A DNA stretch of 64,000 bases from Rubripirellula sp. (lineage in GTDB: Bacteria > Planctomycetota > Planctomycetia > Pirellulales > Pirellulaceae): NCBI GenBank assembly GCA_012270065.1, contig JAAXJB010000003.1, positions 282,423-346,422 of the forward strand, given 5' to 3'. Numbering within the stretch: the first letter of the stretch is position 1; the number at the start of each line of letters is the position of its first letter. A program made the translations under genes and the position numbers. Positions 48,572 through 57,087 of the stretch are shown here, piece after piece. The notes beneath the pieces are model-generated. The model was not told where the DNA came from, did not search any database, and saw only the letters and a list, made by a program, of their open reading frames with translations.

Positions 48572-48585
48572 TGTGTGTACACACA
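48572..48585. promoter_or_regulatory. 14-bp palindrome upstream of astD, candidate operator
   Basis: TGTGTGTACACACA is a perfect palindrome whose near edge is 17 bases before the astD start codon. Its position over the expected promoter or leader of astD-astB suits a repressor site. The regulator is unknown, and none is encoded next to it. The rest of 48555-48815 contains no gene I can support. Confidence 0.4.
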
Positions 48586-48815
48586 TGGAAAACTGCATCT
48601 GGCCACCGAAGTTGCAGCGACAGTCCATTCTACACGTACTCACCATTGATGATCACGAACCGACCCGACTGTTCTCCGCATACCCGACAGCGTTGAAGCG
48701 CAGGCACGACGTCCACCTGCACTATACGAAGGAAATGCCCAGACAGATCGGAAGCCAAGTCTTCCGGCGTACCGGCAACATGAAATGACACCCTTGACAC
48801 AAATTGGTGCCTGCT

Positions 48816-49610
48816 TCACTTGTCACCGAGAACCATGAGTTCAACCTTGCGAAAATGCACTGGGTGACTCTCGGACTGCAGTGAAATCGTGCCTCCACTA
48901 AGCATCTTGGTTCCTGCCTTTTCGGCAAGCTCCTTCGCATGCCCATCACGCTCATCCAACTGCGGTTTCTGATATTCCAGAACGACTTCGCCATCAAGCA
49001 GGTGTTTGATGACCTGATTACCACGAACCTCAATCTCTGCGGTTACCCATTGCGGTCCGTGATATGTCTTTGACGAGGACTTTGTGCAATGAGGCGTGAA
49101 TAGTTTCCCAGACATTTCAACGTTAGTACCTGGGGTACAGAGGTTTGACGTTGTGCGTTTGTTCTTACCATCTCCGCCCAACAATTGCACCTCAATCGAA
49201 ACAGGGAAATCCTGATCCTTTGCCATGTCCTCCGGTTTCTCGCCATGTAGCATTACACCGCTGTTTCGTGTTGCCCAACCAGGACCACCCTTGCACTGAT
49301 CTCCTACGAAACGATACTCAACCCGCATTCGGTAGTTTGAAAAACTGTCTTTGTAAAACAAGTGACCAAACGTCTCGTTGAACTCGTCGTAATTCTCATA
49401 GCCCACCTTCAGAATCCCATCCTCCACACGAAACGTGTCAGCGTAGTTCTCGCCCAATTTGTGATAACGAATTTTGGGAGTCCATCCATCGAGGTTTTTA
49501 CCATTGAACAGCTGAATCCATTCTCCCTCTTCATTTGCTTGGGCAAAACTGCTCGTTGGATAAACAAATGCAGCGAAAAACAGGATCAGGGAGACAGAAA
49601 TTTTTTTCAT
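48816..49610 (-). CDS. Exported DUF1080 (3-keto-disaccharide hydrolase domain) protein
   Basis: This 264-residue protein has a signal peptide (about residues 1-24, ending SFAQA) and one DUF1080 domain. The domain begins WIQLFNGKNLDGWTPK and includes NSGVMLHGEKPEDM and a closing strand GGTISLQSESHPVHFRKVEL. DUF1080 is a jelly-roll related to laminin-G/concanavalin folds, and some members act on 3-keto-glycosides. It is very common in planctomycetes. The start was set at ATG 49610, the beginning of the signal peptide (MKKISVSL); ATG 49616 is possible. It is divergent from the isomerase gene at 49856. Confidence 0.85.
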   Translation of the reverse strand: MKKISVSLILFFAAFVYPTSSFAQANEEGEWIQLFNGKNLDGWTPKIRYHKLGENYADTFRVEDGILKVGYENYDEFNETFGHLFYKDSFSNYRMRVEYRFVGDQCKGGPGWATRNSGVMLHGEKPEDMAKDQDFPVSIEVQLLGGDGKNKRTTSNLCTPGTNVEMSGKLFTPHCTKSSSKTYHGPQWVTAEIEVRGNQVIKHLLDGEVVLEYQKPQLDERDGHAKELAEKAGTKMLSGGTISLQSESHPVHFRKVELMVLGDK

Positions 49611-49855
49611 GGTCATCAATGTGTCAAAGAAGGAATACTGGATAGGGGTGGCTGACGAACTTGTGTTCCCCAGTCAAAATTTTACACAGAATCTGAGTGT
49701 CTTTCATCCAGTCGAAAAACTGATGACACGATCGACTACAATTCAGGCGATCTCCCCACAGCACAGGAACTCCGTTCTCCTCGATTTTCCTGCTCAAAAC
49801 TGCAAGAAAACCGCACAGACTATTTCCCTCGCCTCTCCATGGAGGAACTCTCTAC

Positions 49856-50725
49856 ATGTACCAGCCACGCCGCCATCCGATGTCCCGACGGAGGTTCCTC
49901 GCAACTTCGACTGCCATGGCAGCGTCTGCTGGCATGGCAGGCAACTACAATGCCAGCGCAGCCCGTCTCCATGATCGATTCGGTGGTTGGCCTGTGGGCA
50001 TCCAGAGTTACTCGCTCCGAAATTTCAATGTCGATGAGGCAATCCGTCACATGCAGGGACTGGGGCTGCATTTTGTTGAGTTCTACAGCAAGCACGTACC
50101 ACTGGACTCAACAAAGCAGCAACTGGCTGCACTGGGCAAACAACTTGACCGTGCAGGCATCAAGATGAGTTCTCATGGAGTCAACCGCTTCACGGACGAC
50201 CATGAAGCAAATCGCAAGACATTTGAATTCGCCAAACGTGCCGGATTGAAAAACATCACTGCCAACCCACAAGCAAATTCGTTCGAGAGCCTCAATAAAC
50301 TTGTGGCAGAATACGATATCCGCATCTGCATTCATAACCACGGTCCTGGCAGTTCCTATGACAAAATTGACGAGGTGGTAAACGCTGTCAAGAATCATGA
50401 CCCCCGTATCGGTGCATGCGTGGATACCGGTCATTTCATACGCAGTGGTGAAGACCCAATTGACGCCATCAAGCGTCTTGGCAGTCGCGTCTTCGCCTTG
50501 CACATCAAGGATGAAGAAAAGCAGGAAAAGAAGTCCCGCAATGTCATCATCGGAAAAGGCTTTCTTGATGTGCCAAAATTGTTCGCAACACTCAAGGAAA
50601 TCAATTTCCCTGTCGATGGATCCATTTCACTGGAGTATGAAGCGAATCCCAAGAATCCGATTGATGATATCCAACAATGTCTATCAGTCGCCGAAGAAGC
50701 AATCATTGAGAGCAAAAAGCGGTAA
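49856..50725 (+). CDS. Tat-exported sugar phosphate isomerase/epimerase-like TIM barrel
   Basis: This 289-residue protein opens with a twin-arginine signal (SRRRFLATSTAMAASAGMAG). A xylose-isomerase-like TIM barrel follows: GIQSYSLRNFNVDEAIRHM, VEFYSKHVPL, ICIHNHGPGS with metal-site His, GACVDTGHFIRSGEDP, FALHIKDEE and SISLEYEANP with the final Glu. The metal ligands expected of the family (E, D, H, E) can be placed. Extracytoplasmic isomerases of this type in planctomycetes are thought to act on sugars or keto-sugars. The DUF1080 gene on one side and the DUF1080 fusion on the other support a joint glycan role. ATG 49856 or ATG 49880 may be the start. Confidence 0.85.
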   Translation: MYQPRRHPMSRRRFLATSTAMAASAGMAGNYNASAARLHDRFGGWPVGIQSYSLRNFNVDEAIRHMQGLGLHFVEFYSKHVPLDSTKQQLAALGKQLDRAGIKMSSHGVNRFTDDHEANRKTFEFAKRAGLKNITANPQANSFESLNKLVAEYDIRICIHNHGPGSSYDKIDEVVNAVKNHDPRIGACVDTGHFIRSGEDPIDAIKRLGSRVFALHIKDEEKQEKKSRNVIIGKGFLDVPKLFATLKEINFPVDGSISLEYEANPKNPIDDIQQCLSVAEEAIIESKKR

Positions 50726-50797
50726 GCCGTCACGGTGGCGTTGTTTCCCAAAATCAGTGTTTCGAGTCCATGCACAAGTAATCAGGTCGAGGCCCCA

Positions 50798-53700
50798 ATG
50801 AGGTTTGCTGTCCGAACATTGACGTTGCTTTTTCTGCCTTGGCTTGCAGGCAACTGTTTCGCTGACCCACCAGCGGATCTTGACCCGCAAATCATGCTTC
50901 AGAATCCAGGCCTTCAACTGACATTGGTTGCAGAGCACCCGGATGTCGTGACACCAACCGGCCTTGATGTTGACTCCAGTGGAAACGTCTGGCTGATATG
51001 CAGCCATACCCATTTTCGTCCTGAAAAATACGAAGGACCGGAACACGATGAAGTTGTGATCATCAAGCCCGATGGCACACGTTCCGTTTTTTTCAATGAG
51101 ACAACCGCAACGATGGATCTGGAGTTGGGTCATGACGGTTGGGTTTATCTGGCTGAAAGGGACCGGATACTTCGAGTCAAAGACACAGACAATGATGGAA
51201 AGGGTGATAAAACCGAAATCGTGGCCGACCTGCAGACCGAGGCAGATTACCCTCACAACGGCCTGAGTGGATTGGCTTGGCACCCTGATGGCAGCCTGAT
51301 CTTTTCTCTCGGAGAGAATTTCTGGAAATCATGGACACTTACCGGTTCAGATCAACAGACCATCACAGGCACCGGTGAAGGCGGGATTTTCAGGTGCACG
51401 CCTCAGGGTCGATCTTTGAAAAGAATTGCAAAAGGCTTCTGGAATCCGTTTGGTGTCTGTGTACGAAAGGATGGTTCCATATTCGCAGCCGAGAATGATC
51501 CGGGCTCTCGACCACCATGTCGCTTGCTTCACATCGTTGACGGTGGTGACTACGGCTTCCAACGCCACTATGGAAATGCAGCGTATCATCCCTTCGTTTG
51601 CTGGGACGGAGAATTACGCGGAACACTGCCCATGCTTCATAGTCTTGCGGAAGCTCCCTGCGGCATAGCGTCTTTGGGTAATGGACTTGTTGTTCCGTCA
51701 TGGACTGACCACCGAATCGACTTCTACCCGCTTGCAGAACACGGCGCCAGTTTCAAAACACATCAGGTACCCTTGGTTCGCGGGGGTAACCATTTCCGCC
51801 CCACTTGCATCGCAAAGGTTTCACCAACGGTCTTTTATTTGACCGATTGGGTATTCGGTTCGTATCAACTTCACGGGCGGGGACGCATCTGGAAACTGGA
51901 AATCAACCCCGAAACAGCTGACTGGATGGAACCGGCAAAATCAGGGGCAACAACACCGGAGTCAAAGCTTGCGAGCGACCTCGCCAATGGAACGAAAAGA
52001 TTTAACAAAAACGAACTACTCAATCTTTGCCGCCACGATGATCCTTTTTTGAAACATGCTGCAATCATGGCACTTGGGAAATACATCAAATCCGCCGGAA
52101 TCGGCGAAATTGATGCGTTATCGCCCGCGGACAAGAATTCGCTTCTACTTGCCATCAAAAGCTCCGATCCTGGCAATGCCAAATGGGTTGATTACTTCCT
52201 GTCAGAATCCGACACCGAGATCCGTTTTGAAACGTTGCGTTGGATATCCGAATACAGGCTGAAGGAATTTCTCCCGAAAGTAGAGAACATCGTTTCTGAT
52301 CCAGAACTCGATTACAAGACATTTGAAGCAGCATTGGCTGCCATCAACACACTTGCAGACAATCCACAGGCAGGGGTAGCAGATCCAGCAATGCTGCTAT
52401 CGCGAATTCGTGACCAGGACGTCCCTTTACAGGTGAGAGCCTACGCGCTCCGACTGCTTCCCCCGAAGGACAAAAGCTTCACGAACCCGCTGTGGCAGGA
52501 ATTACTCACCACCGGTGACGCTGACGTTTTGCAGGAACTGACGCGGGGGCTTGTTGCAAACCAGAGCGAAGGCGCCCGGGAACTGCTGTTTAAAATCGCC
52601 GAGGACGCAAGCATCAGTATTGCCACACGTGCGGATGCCATCGGTGGTCTATCACTTGCAACTGGCGATGACATTCCGCGTTTGATTGAACTTGCAAAAT
52701 CAGCAGATCGCTCCCTGCGCGAAGAATCACTTCGCTCTCTCCGCTATTGCCAACTTGACAACCAGCAACGCCAGCAACTGATTGAAATCGCAAACAGACA
52801 ACCAGACTCGCTGGACCTGATCAATGCAGCACTGCAGCCAACAGAAATTGCGAAGGATCGACCTCCGATAACCGAAACGACGGCATGGCAAAGGCGCCTG
52901 GATCAAATCCAGCAACCAGTCGACCTGGACGCTGGACGGAGGATATTCCATCATGCCCAGGTGGGCACCTGTTCCAAGTGCCATCGTCATCTGGGTCGCG
53001 GCAGCGTTGTTGGCCCTGATCTGTCTGCCATGTCTGACGCAGGATCACCACATCGTATCCTCCGATCCATTCTGCAACCAAGTCTGGAGGTGGACCCGCA
53101 GTTCTTTCCACGCATGCTGATCACCGATGACGGTCATGTCTTCACCGGAATCATGCTTCGTGATGGTGGTGGGGGGAACGAGGTTTACCGGGACAACACC
53201 GGTCGCGAACGCGTTTTCAAAACGGCACAAATCGTTGAGAGAAAGCCACTGACAACATCGATGATGCCGGAAGGCCTCGTGGATACCATGACAGACCGTG
53301 AACTGAGAGATCTGATCGCGTTCATGAATGCCACCCCCAACCGTGTGCCGGGGAAATCGAAAAAAGACAAGGCCGTAAGCGCGCTTTCACCTGAAAACGC
53401 CGCTCCCTTTCTTGGAACATGGTTCCTCGATTTCAAGGATGGCTATGGTGGCTGGGTTGAAATTGCACAGGGCGAGCAAAATCTGGCCGCGCAACTGATG
53501 TGGCGTGTGGGCTCACCAAAACCCGTCCAACGCATCTCTTTCAGCGGTGAAAGCATGGTGTTGACACGGATTCGGAAAACCAAGAGCACGAACTTCATTG
53601 TGACGGTAGACAAGGGCGTGATCACAGTGACTTCCGAAACTACCGGGGAGATTGGTCAGGGACGCAGATGTCCTCCCATGCCAAAACGCCCCGATCTCTC

Positions 53701-54271
53701 CAAGGTGCGATTCGGAAAACCGATTCCATTGTTCAACGGTCAGGATCTATCGGGCTGGAGACTCCAACCATCAACGGCCAAAAACGGCTGGCGCGTCGAG
53801 AATGGTGAAATGGTCAATGAAACACCAAAATCAGACTTCAGCGCTTACGGCGAATTCGGCAACCTCCGGACAGATCGAGTATTCGGAGACTGCAGAGTAC
53901 AAATCGAATTCAACGTGGACCAACAATGCAACAGCGGAATCTACGTCCGAGGCCTTTATGAAGCTCAAGTGGTAGACCGCGACAGCCGCATGCAAGGGAT
54001 CAACGGACCGGGAGCGGTCTTCGGACGAATTGCACCGAAAACCAACGCGGGTCTGCCGGGAGGAAAGTGGCAAAGCTATGACCTCACGCTAGTGGACCGA
54101 CACATGACAGTACGACTCAACGGTGTGCTGGTGATCGACAACCAACCTGTGCGAGGGGCAACTGGTGGAGCATTATTCGGCGATGTGATGCGACAAGGCC
54201 CCCTTTACCTTCAAGGTGATCACACCAGCGTCCGTTATCGAAATGTGTCGCTGATGCCTCGCATTGAATAA
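50798..54271 (+). CDS. PVC-type heme-binding dehydrogenase fused to DUF1080
   Basis: This 1157-residue exported protein has a signal peptide (about 1-22). A six-bladed beta-propeller of the membrane-bound dehydrogenase type follows (LDVDSSGNVWLICS, HNGLSGLAWHPDGSLIFSLG, GFWNPFGVCVRKDGSIFAAE). HEAT-like helices run from about 390 to 680. A cytochrome c site CSKCH near residue 725 is followed by GRGSVVGPDLSAM in the PVC heme-binding domain. A linking segment of about 90 residues leads to a C-terminal DUF1080 domain from about 972 to the end (PLFNGQDLSGWRL, NSGIYVRGLYEAQV). It probably oxidises a sugar with electrons passed to the heme. The ATG at 50798 begins the signal peptide. It lies 72 bases after the isomerase gene. 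Confidence 0.88.
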   Translation: MRFAVRTLTLLFLPWLAGNCFADPPADLDPQIMLQNPGLQLTLVAEHPDVVTPTGLDVDSSGNVWLICSHTHFRPEKYEGPEHDEVVIIKPDGTRSVFFNETTATMDLELGHDGWVYLAERDRILRVKDTDNDGKGDKTEIVADLQTEADYPHNGLSGLAWHPDGSLIFSLGENFWKSWTLTGSDQQTITGTGEGGIFRCTPQGRSLKRIAKGFWNPFGVCVRKDGSIFAAENDPGSRPPCRLLHIVDGGDYGFQRHYGNAAYHPFVCWDGELRGTLPMLHSLAEAPCGIASLGNGLVVPSWTDHRIDFYPLAEHGASFKTHQVPLVRGGNHFRPTCIAKVSPTVFYLTDWVFGSYQLHGRGRIWKLEINPETADWMEPAKSGATTPESKLASDLANGTKRFNKNELLNLCRHDDPFLKHAAIMALGKYIKSAGIGEIDALSPADKNSLLLAIKSSDPGNAKWVDYFLSESDTEIRFETLRWISEYRLKEFLPKVENIVSDPELDYKTFEAALAAINTLADNPQAGVADPAMLLSRIRDQDVPLQVRAYALRLLPPKDKSFTNPLWQELLTTGDADVLQELTRGLVANQSEGARELLFKIAEDASISIATRADAIGGLSLATGDDIPRLIELAKSADRSLREESLRSLRYCQLDNQQRQQLIEIANRQPDSLDLINAALQPTEIAKDRPPITETTAWQRRLDQIQQPVDLDAGRRIFHHAQVGTCSKCHRHLGRGSVVGPDLSAMSDAGSPHRILRSILQPSLEVDPQFFPRMLITDDGHVFTGIMLRDGGGGNEVYRDNTGRERVFKTAQIVERKPLTTSMMPEGLVDTMTDRELRDLIAFMNATPNRVPGKSKKDKAVSALSPENAAPFLGTWFLDFKDGYGGWVEIAQGEQNLAAQLMWRVGSPKPVQRISFSGESMVLTRIRKTKSTNFIVTVDKGVITVTSETTGEIGQGRRCPPMPKRPDLSKVRFGKPIPLFNGQDLSGWRLQPSTAKNGWRVENGEMVNETPKSDFSAYGEFGNLRTDRVFGDCRVQIEFNVDQQCNSGIYVRGLYEAQVVDRDSRMQGINGPGAVFGRIAPKTNAGLPGGKWQSYDLTLVDRHMTVRLNGVLVIDNQPVRGATGGALFGDVMRQGPLYLQGDHTSVRYRNVSLMPRIE

Positions 54272-54292
54272 GACTTGTCTGGTCAGAAAACT

Positions 54293-54880
54293 TCAGGATT
54301 GCGAATCTGCGCCCGGGGTCGCTTCTTCCTCGCTTTCCATTGCCTCCAGAGTGGCCTTGAGTTGGTTTCTGGCTCGACTCAATCGACTGCGTACCGTGCC
54401 AATGGAGATATCGAGAATTTCCGCGATGTCCTCATAGGATCGCTCTTGCATCTCACGTAACACGAGGATTGCCCGATGATCCTCCGAAAGAATCTCGATG
54501 GCAGCCCGTACCAGATCGACTCGTTCCTGTCTCAACATCGGCTCGTCAACCGCATCAGACGGATCGGCAACTTCGAGCCCGTTGTTTTCTCGCCAATGAT
54601 CAAGCGAAATTCGTGCCCGCTTTCTGCGTTTGCGTGTCAATGCACTATTGAACGCAATGCGGTACAGCCACGTGAAGAACTGACTGTTTCGCTGAAAGGT
54701 GTCCAATTTCATGAACGCCCGAATGAATGCTTCCTGAACAACCTCTTCAGCCTCATCAGGCGATCCCGTGACTTGGATCATGGAAGCAAACAGACGCTCC
54801 TGATTCAGCTCAACCAACGCGGTAAATGCGCTGCGATCACCTTTGACGGCGCGGTCGATCAGCTGCGTCTCTTCGCTCAC
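54293..54880 (-). CDS. ECF-type RNA polymerase sigma factor
   Basis: This 195-residue sigma-70 family protein has region 2 at about residues 20-85 (ELNQERLFASMIQ, DEAEEVVQEAFIRAFMKL, FTWLYRIAFNSALTRKRRK). Region 4 is at about 120-180 (LSEDHRAILVLREMQERSYE and the helix-turn-helix DIAEILDISIGTVRSRLSRA). It resembles the SigW/RpoE-like group. No anti-sigma gene is adjacent, since the next gene downstream is convergent. The start is an ATG at 54880. The 281 bases upstream to mcsB hold only the mcsAB terminator and probable promoter sequence. Confidence 0.92.
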   Translation of the reverse strand: MSEETQLIDRAVKGDRSAFTALVELNQERLFASMIQVTGSPDEAEEVVQEAFIRAFMKLDTFQRNSQFFTWLYRIAFNSALTRKRRKRARISLDHWRENNGLEVADPSDAVDEPMLRQERVDLVRAAIEILSEDHRAILVLREMQERSYEDIAEILDISIGTVRSRLSRARNQLKATLEAMESEEEATPGADSQS

Positions 54881-55018
54881 GCCAGTCTCTCGGAGTCACG
54901 AATGGTATACATCAACGCTTATGCCAAATACCTGCCAACGGCATGGTGACCGTGACGAACCGTACGTTTCATGCGGCAAGAGGGTTCTTGCCATGGGCGA
55001 TAAGACGTTGAACTAACG

Positions 55019-55052
55019 AAAAAGACCGGTTCGCCATCCGTGAGGCAACCGG
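55019..55052 (-). terminator. Rho-independent terminator of the mcsA-mcsB operon
   Basis: Read on the minus strand, CCGGTTGCC and GGC-g-AACCGG form a stem of nine base pairs with one bulged base and an 8-base loop, followed directly by TCTTTTT. It lies 110 bases after the mcsB stop. Stem plus T-run make this the clearest terminator in the window. Confidence 0.7.
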
Positions 55053-55161
55053 CAGAACTCCCGATTATACACGGCTCAAGCACGAATGACGATGAACCGC
55101 CAAATGCCCGATACACCTCTGCTAAACGTCATAATCGGGAACACGATCGCGGCGACGGCAC

Positions 55162-56250
55162 TCAGTTCAGATCGCCATCGCTGAGCTTACCACTCAGATG
55201 GCACTGCAAATATGTCGCCCTTTCCACATTACGGTCAGAAGATCCGAGCATTCGGCCCTGGAGTTTCTGAAGATGAGCAGGCTGCGTATGGATGAATAAC
55301 TTGTTGATTGTGCCAACGGGTACATCATCGATCAGACCGAGGTTAACCCCCATCCGGACCTTCGACAGATAGTGCATGGTTTCCTCACTGCTGATTTTCT
55401 TGGCAGTACTCAGGATACCCAGAGCGCGACTCACATCATCATGAAGATCCTCCTGTCCCTGATTGACAAGAAAATCTCTTGCTTTTCTTTCATACTCAAT
55501 GATCCGTGGAACGACATCATCACCCACCAGTGCAACGAGGTCCTGTTCGCTATGTCCAAGAGTGATCTGATTGCTGACCTGATAAAAATCACCCGTGTAC
55601 TGTGATCCCTCGCCATACAAGCCACGCACGGTCACATTGATGCGCTGCATGCTCCGGAATACCTTGTCGATTTGCCGCGTTATCACGAGAGCAGGCAGAT
55701 GCAACATGACACTGACGCGCAAACCCGTTCCAACGTTTGTTGGACAAGCAGTCAGATAACCAACCTGAGAGTGAAATGCATACAAAATCGCTCCTTCGAG
55801 TTTGTCGTCCAGTGCATCGATGCTCTGCCAGGCTGACTGAAGATCCAAGCCACTATGCATCACCTGAATCCGAAGATGATCCTCTTCGTTGATCATGACG
55901 CTGTACTGCTCACCAGGATCAATAGCAACGGCGCGTGACCCCTCTGCATCGGCTATCTCACGACTAATGAGTTGCCTTTCGACGAGAAACTGACGGTCTA
56001 TTTCAGAAAGTTGCTCCAGATCGATATAGCGAACATCCCGCCAATCTTCGATGGATTCCATCTTTGCACGGACGGTGCGTTCAATGCTGACCCGATCTTC
56101 GTCGCTACATCGTCGAATGAATGGGAAGTCAGCAAGATTGCGGGCGAGCCTGATCCTGCTGCTGATCACGATATCTGACTCGGGACCGGTGCCCCTGAGC
56201 CATTCTCCCGACTTATGCGCCAAGTCATCAAAATCTGAATCGCGAATCAC
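55162..56250 (-). CDS. mcsB: Protein arginine kinase
   Basis: This 362-residue phosphagen-kinase-like enzyme phosphorylates arginine in proteins, marking them for Clp proteolysis in Firmicutes. The ATP-site start VISSRIRLARNLADFPF is at residues about 28-44. GYLTACPTNVGTGLRVSVML contains the CPTN loop with the conserved Cys, followed by VRGLYGEGS, and a late RATYLQCHLSG. The GTG start overlaps the mcsA stop (GTGA). Pairing with McsA is conserved, but no ctsR or clpC is adjacent here. A terminator follows. Confidence 0.93.
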   Translation of the reverse strand: MIRDSDFDDLAHKSGEWLRGTGPESDIVISSRIRLARNLADFPFIRRCSDEDRVSIERTVRAKMESIEDWRDVRYIDLEQLSEIDRQFLVERQLISREIADAEGSRAVAIDPGEQYSVMINEEDHLRIQVMHSGLDLQSAWQSIDALDDKLEGAILYAFHSQVGYLTACPTNVGTGLRVSVMLHLPALVITRQIDKVFRSMQRINVTVRGLYGEGSQYTGDFYQVSNQITLGHSEQDLVALVGDDVVPRIIEYERKARDFLVNQGQEDLHDDVSRALGILSTAKKISSEETMHYLSKVRMGVNLGLIDDVPVGTINKLFIHTQPAHLQKLQGRMLGSSDRNVERATYLQCHLSGKLSDGDLN

Positions 56251-56777
56251 TCTTCTTCCTCGCTGGAATGTTGTCCCGTGCTGCCAGATTCTTCGATACG
56301 ACGCAATTCGTCTCGAATTTCTGATGCCCGTTCGTAGTCCTCGCGTTCTACTGCTTCTTCCATATCCCGACGCAGCTGTATCAATTCAGCATGGGAGTCG
56401 GCTGCGGCTGCCCGCCGTGGGCGTTTCCCACAATGCTCAACCGAATCGTGGATATTTGTCAACAGAGGCATGAGATCGTCAGCGAAGTGAGTGTAGTCAA
56501 ACGGGCATCCTAGCCGTCCTGTATTGCGGAATTCAAAAAAGCTGATTCCACAAACCGGACACTCTTTCTGATCCAGTTCTGCGAGTTCCTGTTTGGTTTG
56601 CCCAAGATTGAGTTGTTTTGCCAGAGCCCCGGTGATAGATGCCACTGGCGTAGCAGCCCCTTTTTGCAAGAATGCCCGCGCGTGCTCTTCACACAAATGC
56701 ATGACCTGAGGCCCATCGGGGCCGGTCAACTCGGTGATGTGGAATGTTGCGGGCTTTTCGCAGTATTGGCACTTCAT
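56247..56777 (-). CDS. mcsA: McsA-like activator of protein arginine kinase
   Basis: This 176-residue protein has zinc-binding cysteines (CQYC at residues 3-6, LCEEH near 28, KECPVCG near 72, GCPFDY near 90) and a C-terminal UVR motif (LRRDMEEAVEREDYERASEI). In Bacillus, McsA binds and activates McsB. The acidic tail ends in consecutive Glu. It starts at ATG 56777 and overlaps mcsB by 4 bases. The second metal-binding pair appears as C and H rather than CxxC, so metal binding may differ from Bacillus. Confidence 0.9.
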   Translation of the reverse strand: MKCQYCEKPATFHITELTGPDGPQVMHLCEEHARAFLQKGAATPVASITGALAKQLNLGQTKQELAELDQKECPVCGISFFEFRNTGRLGCPFDYTHFADDLMPLLTNIHDSVEHCGKRPRRAAAADSHAELIQLRRDMEEAVEREDYERASEIRDELRRIEESGSTGQHSSEEEE

Positions 56778-57087
56778 CTGTTTTTCCTGATCGCCGCCGT
56801 TGCCCTAAACCTAGTTGTTTCAAGGATTAAGCGTTGCTGGGAGGGATTCTATCGCTGGCTTGAGTGGTGTCAACGGAACCAGCACAGCGCATAATGTTGT
56901 CAAAACGGGTGCAGTTCCGCCGATTAGCATACCGCCCCCGACGAATTCCAGCCCTCCCCTACCCGCAACGTGACTCACGGCGGAAGATGAAACGGGCGGA
57001 ATTCCCTGACTTGAGACCGCAAATTCGAATACCGCCAGAACAAGACCCCCTGGCTTTCCTACTGCACGAACGAACCCTTGGCCTCTG
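56778..57087. other. Divergent intergenic region between mcsA and trpE
   Basis: These 310 bases must hold the promoters of the mcsAB operon (minus) and trpE (plus). I looked for a trp leader peptide with consecutive Trp codons, a T-box-like structure and an attenuator before trpE, and saw none. No RNA gene or repeat is evident. Confidence 0.4.

Noticed and set aside
48573..48788. 71-codon plus-strand frame between astD and the DUF1080 gene
   Set aside because: It starts inside the palindrome and has no family features; likely chance.
56778..57087. Possible trp attenuator or leader peptide before trpE
   Set aside because: No run of Trp codons and no stem-loop with T-run was found.
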